Of a stretch of DNA of 9,774 nt, positions 1 through 7,204 are shown in pieces. A program made the position numbers and the translations under genes. Every line of letters starts with the position of its first letter. Position 1 is the first letter of the stretch. The notes below the pieces were generated by a model. The model was not told the DNA's origin, searched no databases, and saw nothing but the letters and a program-made list of their open reading frames with translations. This DNA comes from Phycisphaerales bacterium (GTDB lineage: Bacteria; Planctomycetota; Phycisphaerae; Phycisphaerales; UBA1924): contig JARGNC010000098.1 in assembly GCA_029212425.1 (NCBI GenBank), positions 1 through 9,774 of the forward strand, in the 5' to 3' direction.

Positions 1-368
1 CGAACTTCGATCCCGCATCAGGTCTCCCTGAAAACCCAGAATCCCCAAACGCGATCAAGCTCGAACAGTTCGTGTTCGACGCGATCGCACTCGCGGATCG
101 ATCCATCGTCGTCGAAACCGACCGCGTCGAAGAGTTCGCACCGGTCAAAAATGCAAGCGGCTCAGACTCCATCGAAACCTCGAAACAGCTCCAATCCCAG
201 CGAGCAGCAAACTGGTTGATCGCCAACGGCGTCTCCGTGCCAATGAACTCAGACGGCACCGTCAACGCGACCATCGAACTCTCACCCCTCACCGCACTCT
301 GCCCAGAGGACCTCGAAAGCAAAGACCTCCCCGACGCAATCGAAGCGGGATCGAGCATCAAACTGTGA
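1..368 (+). CDS. UDP-N-acetylglucosamine/galactosamine pyrophosphorylase, C-terminal part (5' end outside window)
   Basis: The frame is open from base 3 to the TGA at 366-368, giving the last 121 residues of a larger protein. The stretch NAIKLEQFVFDAI followed by VVETDRVEEFAPVKNA and later ETSKQLQSQRAANWL matches the C-terminal catalytic part of the eukaryotic-type UDP-HexNAc pyrophosphorylases (UAP1/AGX1/QRI1 group of the UDPGP family). These make UDP-GlcNAc from GlcNAc-1-phosphate and UTP in the cytosol, for cell-surface glycans. Family members are usually about 450-500 residues, so roughly three quarters of the gene lies upstream. A GTG at 72 is in frame, but the conserved motif starts before it, so it is not the start. 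The stop overlaps the next gene's start by 4 bases (GTGA), suggesting translational coupling. The exact sugar (GlcNAc, GalNAc or another UDP-sugar) cannot be fixed from this end. Family call is firm. Confidence 0.88.
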   Translation, partial: NFDPASGLPENPESPNAIKLEQFVFDAIALADRSIVVETDRVEEFAPVKNASGSDSIETSKQLQSQRAANWLIANGVSVPMNSDGTVNATIELSPLTALCPEDLESKDLPDAIEAGSSIKL

Positions 369-1210
369 CCCAGTACCCAACCGTAGACGACCGCTTCAAA
401 GCACTCCCCAAATCCCTCCAAGCCAAGTCCAAACACACTCGGCTCGGAGCTGATGTCCCCGCGCTCATCGTCCATCCGCAGCTCGACCAACCAACCCAAT
501 CCCCCTGCCCCTGGGTCCTCTGGATCCATGGCCGAACAGTCTACAAAGAACTCGACCCCGGACGATACAACCGCTGGGCACGCGCCGGAATCGGAGCGGT
601 CGCCATCGACCTCCCAGGACACGGCGAACGATACACCCAAGGCGCACACTCCCCAGACCAAACCGTCCACACCCTCACCCAGTGCATATCGGAAATAGAT
701 GGCATCCTCGAATCCGTAGCCGAACTCGGAATCTTCGACATGACCAAAGCCGCGATGGGAGGCATGTCCGCAGGTGGTATGGTCACCGCAAGACGCTGTT
801 GCGACCCCCACCCATTCATTGGGATATCGCTCGAATGCACCACAGGTGACCTCATCGAACTCTACTTCCCTACGAACCCCACCGAGGGTGGCATCTGGCG
901 CGTCCACCACGATCGATCCGAGGTCGAAGCGATCGACACCCCCACCCATCTCGAACACTTCAAACCAATCCCAGTCCTCGCGATGCACAACCGAGGTGAC
1001 GAACTGGTCCCCTTCGAAACCCAGTCCAACTTCATCAACACCCTTCGCAAGCACTACGCCGAACACAATGCAGATCCAGAAATGGTTCAACTCATCGAGT
1101 TCGAGGACACCGGCGCAATCCAAGAACACGCCGGCTTCGGAAAGTTCGCTACCCAAGCCAAAGACCAGCAACTCGAGTTCTTCAAATCACTCTTCGACAT
1201 CCAGTCCTGA
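365..1210 (+). CDS. alpha/beta hydrolase fold esterase (YitV/YjfP-like)
   Basis: A 281-residue cytosolic protein with no signal peptide. It shows the alpha/beta hydrolase landmarks in order: an oxyanion-hole strand WVLWIHGRT (residues 50-58), the DLPGHGER segment (82-89), the nucleophile elbow G-M-S-A-G with Ser135, the acid candidate Asp212 in NRGDELVPF, and the base candidate His255 in QEHAGFG. The 'HGxTxYKE...GHGER' layout resembles the YitV/YjfP group of small-ester hydrolases and prolyl-oligopeptidase-like esterases. The natural substrate is not visible. The start is a GTG inside the stop of the upstream gene (GTGA overlap); no ATG lies close upstream in frame and no clear Shine-Dalgarno site is present, so it is probably translated by coupling. 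Catalytic residues are inferred from motif position. A role with the neighbouring nucleotide-sugar enzyme or transporter is possible but unproven. Confidence 0.85.
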   Translation: MTQYPTVDDRFKALPKSLQAKSKHTRLGADVPALIVHPQLDQPTQSPCPWVLWIHGRTVYKELDPGRYNRWARAGIGAVAIDLPGHGERYTQGAHSPDQTVHTLTQCISEIDGILESVAELGIFDMTKAAMGGMSAGGMVTARRCCDPHPFIGISLECTTGDLIELYFPTNPTEGGIWRVHHDRSEVEAIDTPTHLEHFKPIPVLAMHNRGDELVPFETQSNFINTLRKHYAEHNADPEMVQLIEFEDTGAIQEHAGFGKFATQAKDQQLEFFKSLFDIQS

Positions 1211-1237
1211 CACCTCCAAACCGAGTACAGTGACACG

Positions 1238-2566
1238 ATGCCCAAGCTCTTCCAGAATCTCAACAAGCCAAAGGAAGTACTCGCGTGGGGACTCTACGAC
1301 CTCGCGAATCAGTCTTTCACACTCCTCATTATCACACTTCTATTCCCGATCTACTTCAAATCCGTCGTCGTTGGAGACGAACAACAAGGCGACTCGCTCT
1401 GGTCCATCGGAGTCTCCGCCGCGCTCCTCACCGTCGTCCTGCTCTCTCCGTTTGTAGGCACCTACGCCGATGCCCGATCCAAACGCAAGCAACTGCTGAT
1501 GATCACAGGCACCATCTGCTCATTGCTCACCGTCTCCATGGCGTTCATCTCTCCAGGACAATGGTGGCTCGGTCTCGCACTCTTTATCCCAGCAAACATC
1601 TGCTACCAAATCGGAGAAAACCTCCTCGCAAGCTTCCTCCCTGCGCTCTCCACCCCAAGAACAATCGGACGAGTCTCCGCAATCGGTTGGGCAATGGGAT
1701 ACCTCGGATCACTCATCCTCCTCATCTGCGTCATCAGCGGCGTCAAGCTCTTCGGTTGGCAGCAAGTCCAAGACTGGAACTGGTTCTTCATCCTCGCTGG
1801 CGCATGGTTCCTGATCTGGATGCTCCCTGCCGGTTTCATTCTCGACGAACCCAAACATCACAAAGCTCCAACGAACACCAACGGCTTCAAGCTCGCCATC
1901 CAACGACTCATCTCAACCGTCAAAGAAGCGTCCCACTTTAACCAACTCACCAAGTTCCTCATCGCATTCTTCATCTACGGCCTTGGAGTTCAAACCATGA
2001 TCGCCTTCGCCGCGATCCTCGCGTCAGACTTCGGAATCAGAGAAATGGGCCTCTTTGTCTTCACCCTACAAATCGCCCTTACCGCCGGCATTACCGCGAT
2101 CGTTGTCTCCCGATACCAGGACCGCATAGGTGCCAAACCAACCATCAGCATCTTCCTCATCGTCTGGATGCTCTCAACAGGAGGACTCCTCCTCGCCAAA
2201 CTCACTGGAGCCGCGAGTGGATCAAATCAATGGATCTTCTGGGTCATCGGCAACGGCATCGGCATCGGACTCGGTGGAATCGGCCCCTCCAGCCGCTCCA
2301 TGGTCGGACTCTTCGCACCATCCGAGCGAGTCGGTGAGTTCTTCGGACTCTGGGGAATGACCTACAAACTCGCCGGCGCGGTCGGGGTGCTCTCATTCGG
2401 TCAAGTCAAAGCATGGATCGGCGACGCCCCAGCCCTTGCCCTGCTCACCGCATTCTTTGTCGCGGGACTAGCCCTACTCACATCCCTATCGGTACCCAAA
2501 GGAATCCGAGCCGCCAAACAAGCAAATCGGCGAGCAAGCACGACCGCGCGTATGATCCAGCCATGA
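1238..2566 (+). CDS. major facilitator superfamily transporter, UMF1/Atg22-like
   Basis: A 442-residue integral membrane protein with about twelve predicted hydrophobic spans (roughly 22-42, 54-76, 86-105, 109-130, 146-169, 182-203, 238-262, 268-290, 301-321, 331-350, 370-392, 397-419) and a hydrophilic central loop near 204-235. The N-terminal WGLYDLANQSF motif, the loop GTYADARSKRKQ after span 2, and SSRSMVGLFAPSERVGEFFG near 351-370 are the hallmarks of the UMF1 family, related to the yeast vacuolar amino-acid effluxer Atg22. Bacterial members are probably exporters of small solutes; the substrate is unknown. The ATG lies 27 bases after the hydrolase stop and has no clear Shine-Dalgarno site. 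The stop overlaps the trpB start (ATGA). An amino-acid efflux role would be consistent with coupling to trpB, but that is inference only. The C-terminal tail (about 420-442) is basic and cytosolic by the positive-inside rule. Confidence 0.87.
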   Translation: MPKLFQNLNKPKEVLAWGLYDLANQSFTLLIITLLFPIYFKSVVVGDEQQGDSLWSIGVSAALLTVVLLSPFVGTYADARSKRKQLLMITGTICSLLTVSMAFISPGQWWLGLALFIPANICYQIGENLLASFLPALSTPRTIGRVSAIGWAMGYLGSLILLICVISGVKLFGWQQVQDWNWFFILAGAWFLIWMLPAGFILDEPKHHKAPTNTNGFKLAIQRLISTVKEASHFNQLTKFLIAFFIYGLGVQTMIAFAAILASDFGIREMGLFVFTLQIALTAGITAIVVSRYQDRIGAKPTISIFLIVWMLSTGGLLLAKLTGAASGSNQWIFWVIGNGIGIGLGGIGPSSRSMVGLFAPSERVGEFFGLWGMTYKLAGAVGVLSFGQVKAWIGDAPALALLTAFFVAGLALLTSLSVPKGIRAAKQANRRASTTARMIQP

Positions 2567-3825
2567 GTGCCATCGATACCAACAAAGCAGAACAACAACG
2601 CCCTATCTGGGCTTACCCCGACGAGAATGGTCGCTACGGCGACTTCGGAGGTGTCTATGTCCCTGAAACACTCCACGCCGCATTAACGCAGCTCTCCGAA
2701 ATCTACTATAAAGTCCAAGACGATCGCGCATTCTGGGAACGCCTCGACGACCTCAACCGTTTGTATGTTGGACGCCCCACACCGCTGTACCGCGCCCCAG
2801 GACTTTCCCGCCGTGCACGCCAAATGGAGAAGAACCCCGAACTGGGAGCAACCATCTGGCTCAAACGAGAAGACCTCGCGCACACCGGCGCACACAAAAT
2901 CAACAACACACTCGGACAAGCACTCCTCACCAAAAAAATGAAAAAGAACCGCGTCATCGCGGAAACCGGTGCAGGACAGCACGGCGTCGCTACCGCAACC
3001 GCGTGCGCACATCTCGGACTCAAATGCGATGTCTATATGGGATCGGAGGATGTTCGGAGACAACACCTCAATGTTGTCCGCATGAAAATGCTCGGAGCCA
3101 ATGTCATCCCAGTAGATTCAGGTTCAAAGACACTCAAAGACGCAACCAACGAAGCAATGCGAGACTGGATGGGCTCAGTAGACTCCACCCACTACATCCT
3201 CGGCTCAGTCGTCGGCCCCCACCCATTCCCCATGATCGTCCGCGATTTCCAATCCATCATCGGACGAGAAACCAAAGCACAATCACTCCGCAACTTCGGA
3301 CAAATGCCCGACACCATCGTCGCATGTGTCGGCGGAGGCTCAAACGCCGCAGGCATTTTCTATCCATTCGTAGGTGAAGACGAAGTCACCATGGTCGGTG
3401 TCGAAGCCGGAGGACGATCAAGCGAACACGGACAGCACGCCGCCCCGCTCTGCCACGGAAAGCCCGGCGTCCTCCACGGCTCCATGAGCTATGTCCTCCA
3501 AGATCAACACGGCCAAACCCAAGATGTCCACTCGTGCAGCGCAGGACTCGACTACCCAGGTGTCGGTCCAGAACACAGCTTCTGGAAAGATCAAAACCGT
3601 GTGCAATACACCAGCGTCACCGACGAACAAGCACTCGAAGCATTCCTCTGGTGCTGCCGCGACGAAGGCATCATCCCAGCACTCGAATCATCACACGCCG
3701 TAGCTCACGGCGTTGTCCTCGCGTCCACGATGCCCAAAGACACCAATCTCATCATCAACCTCTCAGGACGAGGCGACAAAGATGTCGAGGAAGCCTCACG
3801 CCTCCTCGCAGACAAACTCAAATAA
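2563..3825 (+). CDS. trpB: tryptophan synthase beta chain
   Basis: A 420-residue PLP enzyme that condenses indole with L-serine to give L-tryptophan (EC 4.2.1.20), normally as an alpha2-beta2 complex with TrpA. Seen motifs are GRYGDFGGVYVPETL (23-37), RPTPLYRA (71-78), HTGAHKINN with the PLP lysine Lys112, ETGAGQHG with catalytic Glu134, the phosphate-binding VGGGSNA (256-262), SAGLDYPGVGPEH (326-338), PALESSHA with Glu375 and SGRGDKD (401-407). Length and motifs fit the canonical TrpB1 type that partners TrpA, with a somewhat long N-terminus (about 18 residues before the conserved part). The ATG at 2563 is chosen because it gives the normal length and overlaps the transporter stop (ATGA); the frame runs farther upstream but only through the transporter gene. 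No trpA, trpC or trpF is in the window, which is unusual. The usual HSISAGLDYPG has Cys at the Ile position, a mild change. Confidence 0.97.
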   Translation: MSAIDTNKAEQQRPIWAYPDENGRYGDFGGVYVPETLHAALTQLSEIYYKVQDDRAFWERLDDLNRLYVGRPTPLYRAPGLSRRARQMEKNPELGATIWLKREDLAHTGAHKINNTLGQALLTKKMKKNRVIAETGAGQHGVATATACAHLGLKCDVYMGSEDVRRQHLNVVRMKMLGANVIPVDSGSKTLKDATNEAMRDWMGSVDSTHYILGSVVGPHPFPMIVRDFQSIIGRETKAQSLRNFGQMPDTIVACVGGGSNAAGIFYPFVGEDEVTMVGVEAGGRSSEHGQHAAPLCHGKPGVLHGSMSYVLQDQHGQTQDVHSCSAGLDYPGVGPEHSFWKDQNRVQYTSVTDEQALEAFLWCCRDEGIIPALESSHAVAHGVVLASTMPKDTNLIINLSGRGDKDVEEASRLLADKLK

Positions 3826-3837
3826 CAGATTCAAAAC

Positions 3838-5346
3838 TTATCGCACCGGACGAGCAACCAGCGAACGAACCGGACGAGTAATCCGCTCGACCCGACTGGT
3901 AATCCATGTCAAGACGCCAAAGACCGTCCGGATGCGAAGTCGAAGCCGAAGACGACGGAGCTGCGCATCATCTGGATCATGGCGCAGCGCCTGAGTCAGC
4001 CAGTAGCGTGCACGGATGTACTGCCCCTGCCTGTAGTACGCGAGCACAAGGTTGTGCATCGCAGGCACAAAGCTCGGACGATACTCCAATGATTTTTTCG
4101 CAGCTTCGATCCCCGCTTCATACTCCGAACCCTCAAGCGCCGAAACACTCAATCCGTGATATGCCTTGTGGGAAGCCGGAGCGACTTCGAGAAGCATCTC
4201 GAATACTCGCTTCGCCTGACGGAGCATCCCAGCTTCAATCAGTGTGCGACCAAGCTCTTCGAGATCTTCTTCGTCATAGGAATCCGACAAAGGTTTGGAT
4301 TCAGTGTTTGATTCAGCCACCGCCTCACGCGCAGGACCGCTGACACCATGACGAGCGGAAACCTCAACAAATCCTGACGATTGTTGAGCCGGAAACTCGA
4401 TGGACCGGATCTCTTTATTGAGCAGATCACGAATCCGTGGTTGATCTTCTTCACGCCCACGCTGCAGCAGCGTCTTTGCCAGCCGCGTCCGAGCCGTCGC
4501 ATACTCTTTGTCAAGACGCAGCACGACATCAAAGTGAACCAACGCGTCGGGAAGTCTCCCCTCAACCTCCGCGAGTTCCGCAAGCGAGAAATGAGCATCC
4601 GCATTGTCCGGGAACAACTCAAGCACTCGGCGGAACTTCTCCCCCGCTTCCGTGTACCGGTGCATGTCAACCAACAGTTCTCCGAGTTCAAGCAAAGTGT
4701 CCGGATCACCCGGATCAACCCGAAGCTCTTGCAAGTACAACTGACGAGCACGCTCAAGCCGCCCAAGACGAGCATAAGCACTCGCAAGATGCGCCCGAAC
4801 GCGAGGCAGCCCTGGATCGAGCCGAGCCGCTTCGCGCAAACACCACACCGCACGCTCATGATGCTCAGACCGCTGCAGCGTCTCCCCCATCACCGCGTAC
4901 AGTTCTGGATATTCTGGATCGATTTGCTGACCAACATAGAATGCTTCTTCAGCTTCTTCGTATCGCTCTAGATCAGTAAGTGCTTCAATACGATGCACCA
5001 CGATCGCAACATTCATCGGTTCGATTTTCTCAGCAGCATCCAGCCATGTCAGCGCCAACTCCGCTTTCGACGATCGGATCATGTTCACCGCTGCAAGCAA
5101 GGTCGAGTTCGCATCCGGAGAAGCATGCTCCATATTCAACTTCGAACATTGCACAAACGCCTCAGCCGCCGCCTCATACCGACCCGCTGCTTCGAGCGTC
5201 AAACCAAGATTGAACTGCCATTCCGCTTGGTATGGATTCAACGACAGCGCCTGCCGAAGCTCGACTTCCGCCTCATCCCATCGCCCGGCATCGTAATGCT
5301 CATGAGCGAGTTCAACATGATGTTCTGCATCAACCCAATCGTTCAT
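3838..5346 (-). CDS. tetratricopeptide repeat (TPR) protein with Arg-rich C-terminal tail
   Basis: A 502-residue protein built almost wholly of TPR helical hairpins, a scaffold for protein-protein contacts. About twelve repeats are visible. The repeat-ending Pro falls at 110, 144, 178, 212 and 246, then at 390, 424 and 458, an exact 34-residue period, with repeats also at 11-38 and about 43-71. A polar, probably disordered linker (about 315-358, rich in Ser, Glu and Gly) separates a large N-terminal array from a three-repeat C-terminal array. The tail (464-502) has 12 arginines mixed with hydrophobic residues (RLRLRLRIRTVFGVLTWI), which could be an amphipathic membrane- or nucleic-acid-binding helix. 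There is no signal peptide, so it is likely cytosolic. The gene is divergent from the lipoprotein gene and convergent with trpB. The start ATG at 5346 fits the first repeat; a GGAAAGG stretch upstream is too far (about 16 bases) for a normal Shine-Dalgarno site. The partner is unknown. Confidence 0.9.
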   Translation of the reverse strand: MNDWVDAEHHVELAHEHYDAGRWDEAEVELRQALSLNPYQAEWQFNLGLTLEAAGRYEAAAEAFVQCSKLNMEHASPDANSTLLAAVNMIRSSKAELALTWLDAAEKIEPMNVAIVVHRIEALTDLERYEEAEEAFYVGQQIDPEYPELYAVMGETLQRSEHHERAVWCLREAARLDPGLPRVRAHLASAYARLGRLERARQLYLQELRVDPGDPDTLLELGELLVDMHRYTEAGEKFRRVLELFPDNADAHFSLAELAEVEGRLPDALVHFDVVLRLDKEYATARTRLAKTLLQRGREEDQPRIRDLLNKEIRSIEFPAQQSSGFVEVSARHGVSGPAREAVAESNTESKPLSDSYDEEDLEELGRTLIEAGMLRQAKRVFEMLLEVAPASHKAYHGLSVSALEGSEYEAGIEAAKKSLEYRPSFVPAMHNLVLAYYRQGQYIRARYWLTQALRHDPDDAQLRRLRLRLRIRTVFGVLTWITSRVERITRPVRSLVARPVR

Positions 5347-5407
5347 GAGTGACCAACCAACATCCTTTCCAAGTCCATACCGAGGACGATCGCCTCAATA
5401 CGACCGA

Positions 5408-5436
5408 ATCCTAACCGATCCCCCCCATAAACTCAA
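5408..5436 (-). promoter_or_regulatory. candidate sigma-70-type promoter for the TPR gene
   Basis: On the - strand TTGAGT (5436-5431) and TAGGAT (5413-5408) are separated by exactly 17 bases, each matching the TTGACA/TATAAT consensus at 4 of 6 positions. Transcription would begin near 5401, giving a leader of about 55 bases before the TPR start. The spacer contains a run of seven G. The match is modest and was found by eye in a 172-base divergent region, so it could be chance. Confidence 0.35.
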
Positions 5437-5448
5437 TACCACCGCATC

Positions 5449-5459
5449 CCCTGACAGGG
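5449..5459. promoter_or_regulatory. perfect 11-base palindrome, possible operator
   Basis: CCCTG-A-CAGGG has five-base arms about one central base in the divergent intergenic region between the TPR gene and the lipoprotein gene. It lies 12 bases upstream of the candidate -35 box of the TPR promoter and 59 bases before the lipoprotein start. The one-base loop makes a transcript hairpin unlikely, so a dimeric DNA-binding protein site is the more sensible reading. No second copy was noticed nearby. Confidence 0.25.
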
Positions 5460-5518
5460 TTTTGATCGTAAAACTGACCATTATTCCTCCAGAAAGCCGA
5501 CCAATAATACTGGGACCA

Positions 5519-7198
5519 ATGAACTACTCCATTCCAAACATATCCCGACGAGTCTCCAAGCTGCTCGCCATCAGCGGCACCTGCGCCATCCTCGCGGCTT
5601 GCTCAAAACAAAACAACAACGACTGGTTCAGATTCGGCAAAAACAACACTCAACAAGAACCCACCCAACAAGAAACCGCTCAGAACGATTCAAACACCAA
5701 TCATACCGAAATCTTCCACTCCCCAGACACCCACACCGATCCAGATTCAGTAGCAACTGAATCCGATGAATCACTCCCAACTCGGATTACAGAACCAGCT
5801 CAACCTGAACCAAAGACCATTCCTGCAGAACCGATCGAACAGACCGCACAACCAGACACCCAAAGCACAACAGATGTGGACGAAGTCGTCCGGCTCTATC
5901 GCAGGCTACATGTTGAAATGGAACCCACCTCTCGGTCCCAGCTCATCGTCGAGCTCCTGAATGATCCGCGCGAGCGTGTCCAACTCCTCGGCTTCGACCT
6001 CGCCTCACGCGACTTGTCTTCAGGCGCAACACTCAGTGCTCAAGCCGCAAACGCAGCAGTCAACCTCCTCAACGACCCACTCCCAAGTGTCCGCACTGGC
6101 GCAGCACGCCTCATCACTCGCCTCGCCCTGCCCGACGCGATGACCTTACTCACAAACGCCCTCACATCAGAAGACAACCCAGCCGTCGCTGAATCAATCC
6201 TCCAAGGTCTCCAGCGTTGGCCAAACCCAGACGCACGCGACGATGTCCTTCATTGGTACCAGTCTTCAGGATCTGTACGAGCCGCCGCCGCCGCTGCAGC
6301 ATGGGGACTCGCGGACCTCAATCTTTGGAACAGGGAGAACGACGCCCCCATTCTCAGGAGCGTGTACCAGTCCTTACCAGATGCTGAGCTCACTGATGCG
6401 GATCTCAAAATCATCGCATCCACCGGAACCTCAACGGACATCCAACGACTCATCAACCTCGCCCGCGACCCTGAAAATCCCGCTCGCACATCCGCGACCT
6501 CCGCACTCGTCCACACCCCTCGAGGCGTTGATCCGCTTGTCAGCATCGCTTCAAAGGAACCCGCATACTCACCCACGGCTGCAACTGCTATTGAAATCCA
6601 TCGACTCAATCCCGAAGGCATCCGCCGCCTTGCTGCCCTCCCATGGACCGATCCCCAAGCCCGTACCGAATCCATCATCCGCGCGTGCGACAAACTCGAC
6701 CATGACCAGCTCGCAAGTGCTGTCCGCTTGTCACGCTCAGACAACTCCATCGACGACATCCTGTCCATCCGACTCTTAAGCCGCTTGGTTGCCGGAGCCC
6801 AAACCGTCTCCGCCCGATCCGTTCCAGGCGTCGTCATGCTCGCAGCTCTTGAACTCAACAACCAACGCCCCGACCGCGCCCTCGAGATCATCTCGCTGCT
6901 CCCAGAATCCGGAATCGATCCAGACAGCTCGCTCCAAGCAAACACGACCAAAGTCACGGCTCACATCCTCCTTGCTGAGTACGACCAAGCCGCCTCGCTC
7001 GACACCAACGCGAACACCTGGATCTCAGCAATCGACCAACAACCAAATCAACACGCCAAAGTCGAGATTGCACAACAAATCATCACACGCGATTTCAACC
7101 TGTCCGATCCGCAACGAAGCACACTCGAATCACTCATCGAATCCACAACTCCTACGACAAACGAATCCGATACCCCAACGGACACACAGACGGAGTAA
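5519..7198 (+). CDS. lipoprotein with low-complexity linker and HEAT-like repeats
   Basis: A 559-residue predicted lipoprotein. The N-terminus MNYSIPNISRRVSKLL is followed by a hydrophobic stretch and the lipobox L-A-A-C with Cys28, the lipidation site. Residues about 29-120 are a polar linker rich in Gln, Asn, Thr, Glu and Pro. From about 121 the protein is helical: DEVVRLYRRL, then HEAT/armadillo-like pairs such as LLNDPLPSVRTGAARLITRL (184-203) and an alanine run at 255-261. A helical region to about 540 ends in a Thr/Pro/Asp/Glu tail. It would sit on the cell envelope outside the cytoplasmic membrane and bind something; no catalytic motif is seen. The start at 5519 is chosen for the signal peptide, although the frame is open from 5345. 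No Shine-Dalgarno site precedes it; an AATAAT box at 5503-5508 with the ATG only 11 bases on raises a leaderless transcript, weakly. The next gene follows after 6 bases. Confidence 0.85.
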   Translation: MNYSIPNISRRVSKLLAISGTCAILAACSKQNNNDWFRFGKNNTQQEPTQQETAQNDSNTNHTEIFHSPDTHTDPDSVATESDESLPTRITEPAQPEPKTIPAEPIEQTAQPDTQSTTDVDEVVRLYRRLHVEMEPTSRSQLIVELLNDPRERVQLLGFDLASRDLSSGATLSAQAANAAVNLLNDPLPSVRTGAARLITRLALPDAMTLLTNALTSEDNPAVAESILQGLQRWPNPDARDDVLHWYQSSGSVRAAAAAAAWGLADLNLWNRENDAPILRSVYQSLPDAELTDADLKIIASTGTSTDIQRLINLARDPENPARTSATSALVHTPRGVDPLVSIASKEPAYSPTAATAIEIHRLNPEGIRRLAALPWTDPQARTESIIRACDKLDHDQLASAVRLSRSDNSIDDILSIRLLSRLVAGAQTVSARSVPGVVMLAALELNNQRPDRALEIISLLPESGIDPDSSLQANTTKVTAHILLAEYDQAASLDTNANTWISAIDQQPNQHAKVEIAQQIITRDFNLSDPQRSTLESLIESTTPTTNESDTPTDTQTE

Positions 7199-7204
7199 CG
7201 GACC

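Noticed and set aside
774..1457. A 227-codon + strand open frame overlapping the hydrolase and transporter genes
   Set aside because: It is made of Ser/Thr/Pro/Asn-rich low-complexity sequence, as expected from reading C- and A-rich coding DNA out of frame, and it crosses two well supported genes.
2413..2562. Upstream extension of trpB into the transporter gene
   Set aside because: The extra residues are Arg/Pro/Ser-rich out-of-frame transporter sequence; the 2563 ATG gives the family length and an ATGA overlap.
4437..4979. A 180-codon + strand open frame opposite the TPR gene
   Set aside because: His/Pro/Gln/Arg-rich shadow of the TPR reading frame, which has exact 34-residue periodicity.
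5420..5426. Run of seven C in the divergent region
   Set aside because: A single short homopolymer; it may vary in length, but nothing shows a phase-variation role.
5345..5518. Longer N-terminus for the large lipoprotein starting at 5345
   Set aside because: It would bury the signal peptide and lipobox behind 58 polar residues and overlap the TPR start codon; the ATG at 5519 gives a proper lipoprotein start.
6280..6301. GCC-rich triplet run that looks like a microsatellite
   Set aside because: It encodes a short alanine run inside a predicted helix of the lipoprotein and has too few perfect repeats to call a repeat element.
6250..6957. A 235-codon - strand open frame inside the large lipoprotein gene
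   Set aside because: Ser/Arg/Met-rich composition without motifs; the + strand frame has a lipobox and helical repeats.
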